From: Xylaria sp. FL1777
Taxonomy: Eukaryota > Ascomycota > Sordariomycetes > Xylariales > Xylariaceae
Length of the DNA: 12,569 bases
Direction: 5' to 3'
NCBI GenBank assembly: GCA_022578965.1
Contig: MU401030.1
Span: 1-12,569 of the forward strand
Shown here: positions 1 through 9,018 of the stretch, piece by piece
How positions within the stretch are numbered: position 1 is the stretch's first letter
Layout: each line of letters starts with the position of its first letter
Notes under the pieces: model-generated
Databases searched by the model: none
Seen by the model: the letters and a program-made list of their open reading frames with translations, nothing else
What the model was told of the DNA's origin: nothing
Made by a program: the position numbers and the translations under genes

Positions 1-154
1 GTTATTAAAAATATTTTAGTTTGTAAAGTTAGCTGCTTTTGCTTTTTTTTTTCTTTTTTTTTTTTTTAAGCGTTTTATTATTTAGGTTTTTGTTTCTTAA
101 AATTACTAAAAAAGCACTTTTGCTTTTTTTGCTAGCTTTTTTTTTTTTAATTGG
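1..154. other. T-rich leader with interrupted T-tracts
   Basis: This non-coding stretch is dominated by T-tracts broken by single bases or short gct/gcttt groups. There is no open reading frame and no RNA gene motif. The strand asymmetry (T on the + strand, A on the other) continues into the much longer T-runs that follow. Together they may be the eroded poly(A) side of a minus-strand retroelement, or simply slippage-grown simple sequence. Nothing else is recognisable here. Confidence 0.6.
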
Positions 155-186
<32 letters not shown>

Positions 187-198
187 TAATAAAAATTT

Positions 199-267
<69 letters not shown>
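155..267. repeat. Long poly(T) tracts (27 T and 67 T)
   Basis: A run of 27 T (155-181) is followed by a 19-nt A/T spacer and then an uninterrupted run of 67 T (201-267). The second run is by far the longest homopolymer in the window. Read on the minus strand these are poly(A) tracts. A minus-strand LINE-like retrotransposon would place its 3' tail here and its body to the right, but no reverse transcriptase remnant can be recognised to support that. Exact length is uncertain because homopolymers of this size are error-prone in sequencing and assembly. Confidence 0.9.
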
Positions 268-270
<3 letters not shown>

Positions 271-354
271 AATTGCTTTTATTGCTATTTTTAATACTAG
301 TTTAATAGTTATGTTTGTTAACTTGTTTTATTTGTTTTTTATTTAGTTGTTTAA

Positions 355-892
355 TAAAAGACTTTTAAGCTTAGCTATTTAATTTTAAACAAAAATAATA
401 GCTAAAAACTTGCTATTACTATTAAATAAACAAATTATTTTAAATATACAAAACTTACTAAAAAATTTAAACCTTAAAATACTTTTAGCAAAAAACTTTT
501 AAGCTTAATTACTTAATTTTAAACAAAAATAATAGTTAAAAACTTGCTATTATTATTAAATAAATTGCTTTAAGTATGTAAGATTTACTAAATAATTTAA
601 ACTTTAAGTTATTTGCATAAGCAAAAGCTTATAATCTGTTCAAAAAAAATTATATTAAATATAAAAAGCAAATAAAACATAAAGTTTAATTAAGTTTATA
701 AGTCTTTTTAAATAAAAATAATAACTAAAAACTTGCTATTATTATTAAACAAATTATTTTAAGCGTATAAAATTTACTAAATAATTTAAACTTTAAGTTG
801 CTTATATAAGCAAAAGCTTATAATTTATTTAAAAAAAATTGCGCTAAATATAAAAAGCAAATAAAACATAAAGTTTAATTAAGTTTATAAGT
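355..892. repeat. Three-copy degenerate tandem repeat, about 135-190 bp period
   Basis: Three related copies lie head to tail. The anchor aacttgctatt occurs at 407, 541 and 730, giving spacings of 134 and 189 bp. The last 48 bp of copy 2 (656-703) is identical to 845-892 in copy 3, at the same 189-bp offset. Copy 1 lacks about 55 bp of the distal part, which explains the shorter first spacing. Most differences between copies are C/T or G/A transitions, for example gct versus gtt and act versus att, in keeping with RIP-like decay after duplication. No protein is encoded. It could be a subterminal repeat of an eroded transposon or an old satellite. The intervening 268-354 is plain AT-rich sequence. 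Confidence 0.8.
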
Positions 893-1924
893 TTTTTTTA
901 TTAAAGCTATAACTATTTATAAAGCTAAAAAAAAAATTTATGCTAGTTTTAAACTTTTTTTTTATAAACGTTAAGTTAGTAGTAAGTTTAATAGCTTAAA
1001 AATAATATTATATGCTATAAATAATGCTTATTTAAGCTTTATAGTTAAATATTTTGCTAAAAAATAGTATAGCTAAAATACTTATATTATAACTAAAAAT
1101 AAAAGCATTTATAGCTTAAAAAGCTATTATAATAATAAAAGTACTAGTAATTATTTTTATAAAAGTGCAGCTAAAAGCAGTAATATTTCCGTTATTTTTT
1201 TAAAGCGTTAGCATTATAACTATAACTTTAGCTTTTTTTATAATAGAACGCTTATTAGAAGTTTTAGTATTATTATTTAAGCTATTGTTTTTATTATTAT
1301 TAAAGGAGTTTAGTAAAGCAAAAGTAGCTAATGTAATATATTTGCAGCTTTATGCTTTAGTATTAAATGTTTAATTATGTTAGCTATTATTATATTTATG
1401 CAACTTGCTGCTATTTTAAAATTACGCAAAAACAATTAGCTATATATAAATGCTATTATAATATATGCTGCTTTATAAAAATTATATGTTAAAATACCTC
1501 TTTTTTTAAAGCTTTAAAATTATAAGCTAAGCAATAGCTTTGCTGTTATGCTTATTTGCTTAACTTTTAAATATAATATAAACGCGTTTATTATTAAAAA
1601 ACGTGTTATTTTAAGCAAACCTATTAATAATAAACTTAAGCTAAAGCTTTTTTATGTTATAAGCTAGCTTAATTTATTTAGTATACGTGTTGCTATTTTA
1701 GCTACTAAAATACTTAATTACGTATTGCTATAAACTTTAAAAAATTAAAAATATAAATGTTTTCTAAAGAAAGATAAAAAAAAGAAAAAACGTATAGCAA
1801 TTAATAAAAAAAAGCAAAAAAAAGGAGCTAAAGCTTATATAGCTTTTATACTAAAAACAAAAACAAAAACGTTAATACTTTTTATGCTAAAGCAAAAAAA
1901 GCGCAAGTAATTAAGCAAAATAAA

Positions 1925-1961
1925 AAAGCTTGCTTATTAGCTTATATAATAAGCAAGCTTT
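1925..1961. repeat. 15-bp perfect inverted repeat (hairpin)
   Basis: The left arm 1925-1939 (aaagcttgcttatta) and the right arm 1947-1961 are exact reverse complements, separated by a 7-nt loop (gcttata). A perfect 15-bp stem with five C/G pairs stands out in sequence otherwise short of C and G. It could be the tip of a former foldback element or a cruciform-forming site. No T-tract follows on either side to suggest a bacterial-type terminator, and nothing indicates transcription. Confidence 0.85.
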
Positions 1962-2382
1962 AATAAAAACAAGCTAGCTAATGTTTTTTTGTTGCTTGTA
2001 AACATTATATAAAAAGCTTAGCTATAAAAAAGTTAATTTAACAAGCAATAATAAAAATTAAAACTTTTATTTAAAACGTAAAAACTTAAAAAGCTAAAAA
2101 TTAATCTAAAAGCAAACCTATAAGTAATAAAAAAAGCATAGCTAAAAAAAATCTAACGCTAAAACTGAACTTTTAGTTAAAAAAGTAATTAAAAAAAAAA
2201 AAACTTAAGATTACGCTTAAAAAAAAATAAATAAGCACATAAATTTAAACTAAAACAAACAGCAGTTATTTAATTATAGCTAAACAAAAGCTTAGTAAAA
2301 ACAAAGCTTTTAAAAAATATAATAAGTTATTAAAGCATAAAGTAGCTATAATAATATAAATGCACACTAAAAAAATAAGTTT

Positions 2383-2448
2383 AAAGGCATTTTTATATAA
2401 AAAAAAGGTTTTAAGCTTTTTTATGCCTTTTTGCAAATGCGCAAAAAG
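2383..2448. repeat. Two adjacent, mutually exclusive 8-bp hairpins
   Basis: aaaggcat (2383-2390) pairs with atgccttt (2423-2430). The sequence ctttttgc (2427-2434), which overlaps that right arm, pairs with gcaaaaag (2441-2448) across a 6-nt loop. The two stems share bases 2427-2430, so only one can form at a time. Both contain C/G pairs in a C/G-poor setting. No function is evident, and stems of 8 bp can arise by chance. Confidence 0.5.
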
Positions 2449-2720
2449 AAAAAAAACTTTTTAATATATAGTTTTATGTTATAACCTACTGCAAAAAAAA
2501 AAGAAGCAGCTATAAAAAAGCTTTGTAGCTAAGCTGCTATAAACTAAAAAGAACTTAAAAGTAGCTAACGTAATAAAAAAGCAACTAAACAAATTATAAA
2601 AAGTATTGCAGTGTTATTAATTTTTTTTTTCTAAAAACAACAATAATAAAAATATATAAAAAAAACAACATTACAGTAAAAAACCTTTCTTAAAAAAAAA
2701 AAAAAGCTTTACAAAAAAAA

Positions 2721-2873
2721 CAAAAATACAAATAAAATATATAAAGCTTTTAAAAAAAGAACAAAAACTAATAAAGTATATAAAGCGTTTTAAAACAAAG
2801 CAAAAACTAATAAAGTATATAAAGCTTTAAAAAAAAAACAAAAACAAATAAAAAAGCATAAGCGTTTAAAAGT
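2721..2873 (+). repeat. About 39-bp A-rich tandem repeat, four units
   Basis: Units begin with caaaaa at 2721, 2762, 2801 and 2839 and measure 41, 39, 38 and about 35 bp. Units 2 and 3 share a 21-bp identical stretch starting at each unit, covering caaaaactaataaag and the following tatata. A 39-bp unit is 13 codons. Read from 2762 on the + strand, unit 2 is a lysine-rich 13-residue repeat without stops, and unit 3 meets a stop. That hints at decayed lysine-rich repetitive coding sequence, but the indels in the other units and the A-richness make a simple non-coding array equally likely. Confidence 0.65.
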
Positions 2874-3714
2874 ATATAGTTTACTAAAAAAAAAGAACTT
2901 TATAAGTTTTTAAATATATAATAAGCTTTTATAAAAAATATAATTACTATTAAAAAAAATAAATAGCAAATTATAAATATAACGTTATAGCTTTAACTTT
3001 AGCAACATAAAAATTGTTTTAAGTTTTAAAAAAGCTATAGTTATAAAAGTTTTAACTTAAAGCTATTAAAAAGAAAACAAAATATAAAGTAATAATAAAA
3101 CAAGTATATAGTACTATTAACTATAAAATAGTATAAAAAAAGCTATTTAGCAGTAAAGCTTTATAATTATATATTTACTTTAGCAAACAGTTATAATATA
3201 TAGTAGCTAGTATAGTTTTTTATAAAACTTAAAACGTTAAATTAACTTTTTAGTTGCGTAATACTTTAGTATGCATAGGTTTTTAATAAAAGTAAATAAT
3301 AAAAGTAAGCATTATATTATAAAAAAAGCTAACTTTATAGTTTTTTACTTTAATAAAAAACAAAATAAACATAACGCAGTATAAAAAATTAGCTTATTTT
3401 TTTTGCTACTTAGTGCTATTAATATATGCGCTTTAAAAACTTCTAAGTTTTATAAACTTATAAATAAAAATAAACATAGTTTAAAAGCTTGCTTAACTTT
3501 ATTGCTTTTTTTTACTTTTTTTATGCATTTTTTTGCGCGGGAACTAAAGCAAATAATAAATTAAACTAATAAAACAAAATATAATTAATAGCTTTAGTTG
3601 TTTTAGCTTAACAAAAAAAGCTTAATTAGCTATGTTTTTTAATAGTATATAATATATAAACAAGAATTACTTTGCTTAATTATTAATTATAAAAAATAAA
3701 ACGAATTTAGTTAG

Positions 3715-3768
3715 CTAAAAATATAATAGTAACTAAATATATAATAGTAGCTAAATATTAAAAAACAA
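3715..3768. repeat. 18-bp tandem repeat, three units
   Basis: Three consecutive 18-bp units start with cta (3715, 3733, 3751). The first two match at most positions (ctaaaaatataatagtaa versus ctaaatatataatagtag) and the third diverges in its second half. This is a small local duplication in AT-rich sequence, with no coding potential or regulatory motif that I can identify. Confidence 0.6.
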
Positions 3769-4650
3769 CTAAGTAATAATTATAAAGCAAAGTAAGCTTA
3801 CTAAGCAAGTAATAAAGCATTTAAGTTGCTTAATTAAAATATATAATAACGTTTTAAAAGTTATAATATATAAAAAATTAAATACTAGTAGATTTAAAAT
3901 AGCTTAGCTAGCAAATATTTAAAAAAAGCAATAAGTTATTAATGCAGCAAACAAAAAAAGTAATAGCTATATAAAAAAGTACTACTAGTAGTATATTGCT
4001 AAAGTTTTTATTTATTTAAGCTATAAAGTTTTAAAAGTATTAATTAATAATAAACTAAGCAAAGCTAAAGCAAGCATAAAGCGTGCTTTTTATAAAGATT
4101 AGCTTTAGTTCTTGTTTTTAGTTTATATAAGCCGTAAAAAATTTAGCAAAAAGTTATAAAGTATTAATGCTGCACTATTAAACTTTAAAAGCTAAACAAT
4201 ATATAATAGTTTAAATAGCTTTATATATATAAGCTATGTTAAGTATACTATTAGCATTATGTTATAAAATATAGCTAGTAAAAAAGTTATATTTTTAAAA
4301 CATAAAAGTTAAGCTAAAAAAGCTTGCTTAAATTTTAAAGCTACAAAAAATAGCAGCTAGTTTTTAATACTTAAATACATTAAAAATGTAAGCTTATGTT
4401 TTTACTTTTAGTTTAGCTAGCTTTATTAGTATACTGTAAGCATTATAACTTTTTAAACATAGTTGCTATTTTAGTTACTAATAAATAAAAGTGCTTTTGC
4501 TTTAAATATGTAGGCCTAAAAGCATTTATTATATATAAACGCTAGTAATACTTTTTAGCAAAAGTTAAAAAATGCTATTTTTACGAGTTATATAGTACAA
4601 AAAAGTTGTTTAAAAAAACGTATAAGCAGCAAAATATAGTATTAAAAAGT

Positions 4651-5248
4651 ATTTAAAAAAAAGAAAATATATAAATATATGCTTAAATAAAAAGAAAGAA
4701 AAAAAGAAGATTTAGTGCTTAAGTGCGTAAGTATAAAAGTATAAATATATGCAAATAAAAAAGAAAGCAAAACTAGCAATAAAGCTATAAAAGTAACTAA
4801 GATTATATAACGGTATATTTTTGTTTTAGCATTTGCTAATAAGTTTAACTAGCATAAAATAAATGTTTTAGCGTAATAAAATAAAATACTTAGCGAAAAA
4901 AACTGGTTTAATAAAAAAGAAAAAATTTAAAGTATAGTATACTTGCTTAAAAAAAAAAAATAGTTTTATAATATAAAATTAGCAGCAAAAAAGTATACTA
5001 AAGTTACATATTTATTTAGCCCGTTTTATAGCTGCATATTTTATTGCACTAGTAAATAAAAAAACAGCAGAAATATTAAAAGAAATAATTAAATAAAAGC
5101 AATAAATATTATTAAAACGTTATTACAAAGAATTAAGAAATATAGTATTAAATAGTACATAATAAGTAATATAGTATAAAATTTAATAAAAAAAAGTAAA
5201 TAAAGCAGAAAAATAGGACCTTATTAAATAAATAAGTATTTATATATA

Positions 5249-5288
<40 letters not shown>

Positions 5289-5470
5289 CGTTTTTATATA
5301 TATATATATATATATAAAAATGCATATTTATATATAAGAATATATATAAAGAATATATATAAAGGGGAAATAAATAAAAAAATATATAAATTAGTACTAA
5401 AGAGGTTTTTGCTAATATTTTTAATATAAGCAAGTGTAAAAAAAGCTAAGATTTAGTTCTTTTAATTAGC
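4651..5470. other. Purine-rich, less eroded island around a TA microsatellite
   Basis: This stretch keeps GA dinucleotides that the surrounding blocks have mostly lost, for example four GA within 4691-4711 and several aagaaa words around 5075-5145. It also has rare taggacc (5214-5220) and aaagggg (5361-5367) words. The word tataaatatatgc occurs twice, about 70 bp apart (near 4669 and 4740), each followed by an A-rich aaagaaag-type tail, which suggests a partial duplication. No gene is visible. The 69-codon stop-free run on the minus strand here is only the translated TA repeat. Confidence 0.5.
5231..5358. repeat. (TA)n microsatellite, interrupted
   Basis: Two long TA runs lie roughly at 5253-5285 and 5294-5316. 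They are separated by a short gtgcgttttt interruption and flanked by shorter tatata words and two gaatatatataaa units near 5338-5363. atgcatat occurs near both ends. A typical slippage microsatellite, likely variable in length between strains. Any protein-like translation of it (isoleucine/tyrosine repeats) is an artefact. Confidence 0.95.
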
Positions 5471-7133
5471 TTTACTTTATGCTATAATATTTTGTTGTTT
5501 AGAAGAAAAACATATTAATACTAAATTTAGCCTTTTTTAAAACAAGTGCCTTTAAAATAAGTAAATAGCAAAAAACAAGCATTGTTTAAAGAAAAAAAGT
5601 AGCTATAGCTAAAAAAATATTTACTAAAGTTATTATTGCTATAGCTAGCTTTTTAGCTAACATAAGTATTTTGCTTAAAAATAGGCGTTATTATTTTTTT
5701 TGTTGTAGTAATAAGTACGATTTAATTTTATTTTAATCGAAAGCAAAAAAAAAGTAATAACTATAAAAATATAAGCAGTAAATAAAGCAGTATTAAGCAT
5801 AGTAATTACAGTAAAAAAAACAAGAAAAAATACAAAAATTTAATATAAAGTAAATTATTAGTATGCTTAATAAAAATACTATTAAGTGTTAATATAGCTT
5901 TATATTATAGTATTACTTTTAAAAGAAATTTTTATTAAGCAAGCTGCAAGCTTAATTATAAGCTTATTTATGCTATTTATTATTTTTTATTTAATTATTA
6001 GTGCTACGTGTTTTTTTCTTTAGTAAATAAAGCATTTAAAGTTTATAGCTATTATTAGCTTTATAATATAGTTTTAAAGCCTGTTTACGTTATAAAGAAA
6101 AAGCAACAATTTAGCTATAGTATGTTTAATATATTAAGCTAAGCATAAGCTTAGTAAAGCAATAAAAGCTTTAAATAGTTTGTTTTTTTTTTTTTTTATT
6201 AGTGCAAGCATTATAAAAATACTAAGAACTAGAAATATAAAAAGAAAAAAACAAAAAACAATTAAATGCTACAAAATAGAGCTTATAAATATAAGCAAAA
6301 AAAGCAAAAATAAAAAGGAAACAAGAAACTAAAAGCTAAAAAGTAGCATATAAAAAAAATTATAGCAGCAGTAGCAAAAAAACAGCATAAAAATATATAT
6401 ATAAGCAAACTATAAAAAAACTTTAGAAATAATATTAAAGAAATTATAAGCAAAAAGTATTATTAGCTATATGTTTTACTTTAGCTTAATACAAAAATAA
6501 ATTATAAAAAACTAATATAATAAGTTTTTAAAATAGCTACTAAGCAAAAATATATTAATAATTTTATAGCATTTTATTAAAGCAACTGTTTAAATCTTTT
6601 TATAATTTAAGTTGTTATAGTAATAGCAAATAAAAGCAATTATAAAAAAACTAAAAAATATAAAAAAAGCAAAAGCATTGTTTTTGTTTTTTTTGTAGGT
6701 TTATAAGCAGAAAAATAGCTTTAAATGCTTTTTTGCAGCAGTATTATTTTTAAAGCTAGCTTTAAAAGCTTTTTAAAAGCTATATAAAAAAAAATAATTT
6801 ATAAACATAAAGTATAACAATAGTTTTTAATGTAATGCTTTTTTTAAAAGCCGAAGAAATATTTAAGGCTAAATTCTATTAGTAGTAATTAAAAGTTTTT
6901 ACTTTTTGCTAAATGTAGTGCTAAAATGGAATTTTTTAGTTAAAGCTATTTGTTTGTTTAAAAATATAATTAATGTTTATAATAAAAGCTTTTTAAAAGT
7001 TTATAGTGCAGTTAATAAAATGCTATTTTATAAACGCTATTAAAAATTAATGCGTAAATATTATTTATATGCTAAATTAAGATTTAAAATCGTTAAAAAT
7101 AGCATATTAGCTATAATTGCAGTAATACTTATA
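5471..7133. other. Eroded AT-rich gene-free block
   Basis: This is dense A/T sequence with isolated gct, agc and act words, stops in every frame, and no RNA gene or transposon terminus that I can support. It includes a T-tract near 6183-6197 and an A-rich stretch around 6235-6420 where GA words are somewhat more frequent. Local strand bias is visible, but no motif identifies what the DNA once was. Confidence 0.6.
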
Positions 7134-7255
7134 ATAATTAATAAAATAATCAATAAAATAATTAATAATAAAATAATTAATAAAATAAAATAATTAATAA
7201 AATAATTAATAAAATAATTAATAAAATAATCAATAAAAAAAATAATTAATAATAT
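7134..7255. repeat. 12-bp tandem array (ataattaataaa)
   Basis: About ten units of a 12-bp motif, ataattaataaa, run with small indels (an extra aataaa step, an aaaaaa insertion) and two units reading atcaataaa in place of attaataaa. The array contains almost no G or C. Unit-length drift shows replication slippage. It is not coding, and nothing ties it to a regulatory role. Confidence 0.85.
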
Positions 7256-8110
7256 ATTTAGTAAAGTTTATAACTTATAAAAATAATTAATAGAATTTTT
7301 AATATTTAAGCATAAGTAATTTTAACTAATAATAAACTTTTTTGTTAATATTTGCATTAAGCTTAAATATAATTTAAATTTAGTTATTTATAAAATTATT
7401 AAATTTGCTATAATTATTTATTAATAGTTTAAAAAACAAGATTTTATAAAAATAGAACTTTTTATTCTTATGTTAAAAAACGCTGTTAAAATATATATAT
7501 TTAATAGTTTTAAATAAAAAATGCTAAAGAAATTAAAGCTTGTTAAAAAAATTACTATTGTTAATATATATTAAAATATATTAAAAAATAGTTTAAATTA
7601 AACTTAATATAGTTTTTGTTTTTTTTTTAAGCTTTTAGCAAATTAAAAAAAATAGCAATAGCATGCTTTTTATTTTTTTTTAGAGCTAAAAAAACAAATC
7701 TTTTATAATAAAAAGCAAGTTAAGTTAAAGTTAAAAACAGCAATATAACAACTATGTTGCTTTATTTAAACAGGTTATTTTTTTTTGCTTTTAATGCAAC
7801 TTAAATTTAAAGATTAACTTTATTAAAAGCTATTATTAAAAAAAATACTTTTTAAATAAAAAATATAAACTTGCTTAGTGCTAAAAAGTAAATAAAATTT
7901 AAACAAAGTTTTATTATAAAGCATTATAGCTTAACTAAAGTAACTTGTTTAAAAATAAGATTTGTTTTTATAAGTTAAAGTAAAAATATTGTTTATTGTT
8001 TAAACGTTTAAAATAGCTAAAAAACCTTAGTGCAGCTAAAAAATAATATAGTTTTTAGCAGTTGCTAAAGCAAAGTTTTGTTTATATAAAAAAAAGTTAA
8101 AAGCTATAAT
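7256..8110. other. Eroded AT-rich gene-free block
   Basis: This block separates two tandem arrays. It is A/T-dominated with scattered gct, agc and aca words and stops in all frames. No open reading frame, tRNA-like fold or transposon end could be supported. Confidence 0.55.
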
Positions 8111-8371
8111 AAAAATTTTAGTTATGCTAATTATTAAAACTTGCGCTTTGTTTAAAACTAACGCTGCTTTTTTTGTTCTAAAACCATAAAAGCTGCAATA
8201 AATAAAAGCTATAATAAATAAAAGCTGCAATAAATAAAAGCTGCAATAAATAAATAAAAGCTGCAATAAATAAATAAAAGCTGCAATAAATAAAAGCTAC
8301 ATTAAAAATTCTAATTACGTTAGTTTTTAAAACTTGCGTTTTGTTTAGAACTAATGCTGCTTTTTTTTGTT
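8111..8371. repeat. 67-bp direct repeat flanking a tandem array
   Basis: The segment 8111-8177 recurs as 8304-8371, with the conserved core aaaacttgcg followed by ttttgttta. I count eight transitions, one transversion and one extra T between copies. The two copies enclose the 16/20-bp array at 8188-8299. Direct repeats around a short insert could be tiny degenerate LTR-like ends, the outermost units of a larger tandem duplication, or a segmental duplication in which the array later expanded. The size is far too small for a full LTR retrotransposon. Confidence 0.75.
8188..8299. repeat. 16/20-bp tandem array (aaaagctgcaataaat)
   Basis: Six full units and a partial one start at 8188, 8204, 8220, 8236, 8256, 8276 and 8292. 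Four full units are 16 bp. Two adjacent units (8236 and 8256) are 20 bp through an extra aaat. One unit (8204) has gctataat in place of gctgcaat, a pair of transitions. The low divergence shows recent expansion compared with the DNA around it. The minus-strand stop-free run across it merely translates the repeat. Confidence 0.9.
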
Positions 8372-8430
8372 ACGCGTTATATTTTTACTTTTTAAACCTT
8401 TAAATTATTTATGTGTTTTTTTTGTGTTTT

Positions 8431-8480
8431 AAATTGTTTTAAAAATTTAATTTTTTGAATTGTTTTGGAAATTTAATTTT
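8431..8480. repeat. 24-bp duplication differing by three G/A changes
   Basis: Copy 1 (8431-8454) and copy 2 (8457-8480) align without gaps. They differ only at 8431/8457, 8441/8467 and 8442/8468, each A in copy 1 and G in copy 2. In copy 2 the three Gs are followed by A, G and A. The G shared by both copies is followed by T. This is a small direct record of G-to-A change at GpA/GpG, which is C-to-T at TpC/CpC on the other strand. Confidence 0.8.
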
Positions 8481-8644
8481 ATGCGCTTATTTATAGCTAA
8501 CTAAAGCGCTTAAAATTACAAAGTATATAATTAACTTTTCTCAGAAAAACTAACTGCATTAAGCTACTACGTTTTCTTTTTTCTTTTGTTTTTGATTTTT
8601 TATTTTATTGTTTTACTTCGTTTTATTTATTATAACATTAACAT

Positions 8645-8684
8645 AAGGTTTTCTTTCTTATTACTTTGTAATGCAGAAAACCTT
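8645..8684. repeat. Two-part hairpin (10-bp outer and 5-bp inner stem)
   Basis: aaggttttct (8645-8654) is the exact reverse complement of 8675-8684. Inside the 20-nt gap, attac (8660-8664) pairs with gtaat (8668-8672) around a ttt loop, giving an outer stem, an internal loop and an inner stem. The fold lies in the less eroded island about 190 bp left of the transposon. It could be a remnant foldback end or a transcript structure, but no transcript evidence is visible. Confidence 0.7.
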
Positions 8685-8700
8685 TAGCTAAAAAGCTATT

Positions 8701-8873
8701 ATTGCTTTTATATTTTTAAAGATTAAATTAGCAAGTTTTTTATTATAACTTATAATAATAAATATTATTTTAGTAAAAAGCGCATAATATATAACTTTAA
8801 AGGTTTTTTTATTAAAAAGAAAACTTAAAAAATAAAAATATATTTATAGCATTATAATAAAGCAATTAATATA
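8701..8873. other. Left flank of the transposon-like element
   Basis: This is AT-rich sequence of the same type as the eroded blocks, ending in the palindrome-like aattaatata (8864-8873). That motif abuts the left inverted repeat and is mirrored exactly at 9490-9499 on the other side. No gene or further repeat is seen. Confidence 0.5.
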
Positions 8874-8929
8874 CCAGCATAAAGAATTGCTACACTAGCA
8901 TGACTTTATACAGGCATGACTTTTTCTAG
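8874..8929 (+). repeat. Left terminal inverted repeat
   Basis: The outer 19 bp (8874-8892) match the reverse complement of the right end perfectly. The match continues for 10 more bases outward into the flank (8864-8873). A second perfect block, acaggcatgac, lies at 8910-8920. Over 56 bp there are seven mismatches, all transitions, and one T-length difference. The word gcatgactt occurs twice within this arm (about 8897 and 8914), a possible internal binding-site repeat for a transposase. Confidence 0.88.
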
Positions 8930-9018
8930 GGGTTTTATTAGCTGAAATTGGGGCTTGCTAAGCAAAACCTCTAGCGTTAACCCGTTTAGCTTACTAACCC
9001 GCGCGCAAGGGCTATAAT
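8930..9018. other. Left internal non-repetitive segment of the element
   Basis: This is unique-looking sequence between the left inverted repeat and the minisatellite, with several G- or C-runs (gggg, aaccc, cccg) and the CpG-rich word cccgcgcgc near 8998-9006. No open reading frame is present. It is compositionally like the rest of the element, unlike the flanks. Confidence 0.55.

Larger units (their letters stand above)
893..4650. other. Eroded AT-rich gene-free block, probable transposon remains
   Basis: This long block is packed with stop codons in all six frames and has no open reading frame worth reporting, no splice-consistent exon run and no RNA gene motif. C and G occur mostly as isolated agct, agca, act and agt words. 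Composition shifts locally between A-rich (about 1740-2960) and mixed A/T sequence, as would happen if a coding or strand-biased element had been mutated beyond recognition. I looked for reverse transcriptase, integrase and transposase motifs and could not support any. Small structured features inside it are listed separately. A short GC patch, gcgcggg near 3534-3540, stands out but is too small to interpret. Confidence 0.6.
8372..8700. other. Second less eroded island
   Basis: Here TC and GA dinucleotides persist: 8521-8700 holds seven TC and three GA by eye count, against none and two over 2.1 kb further right. Words such as cttttctcagaaaa, gattttt, cttcg and ggaaa survive. No gene was found. 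The pyrimidine-rich run at 8571-8655 is a mild strand bias. The segment may be younger than, or was spared by, the process that eroded its surroundings. It contains the 24-bp duplication and the hairpin listed separately. Confidence 0.5.

Noticed and set aside
3534..3540. gcgcggg as a possible regulatory or RNA gene remnant
   Set aside because: A single 7-bp GC patch has no flanking structure or repeated occurrence, so it is not interpretable.
5224..5433. Minus-strand stop-free run of 69 codons
   Set aside because: It translates the TA microsatellite and its flanks into isoleucine/tyrosine repeats. It has no domain-like composition or start context beyond chance.
8036..8266. Minus-strand stop-free run of 76 codons
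   Set aside because: It overlaps the 16/20-bp tandem array, and its apparent hydrophobic repeats come from that array. Array units of 16 bp would shift frame, so no peptide is conserved.
8111..8371. LTR retrotransposon with short LTRs
   Set aside because: The direct repeats are only 67 bp with a 126-bp tandem array between them. There are no TG...CA ends, primer binding site or polypurine tract that I can support.
8534..8549. Short palindrome ttttct-c-agaaaa
   Set aside because: A 6-bp stem with one central base is expected by chance in T/A-rich sequence and cannot form a normal hairpin loop.
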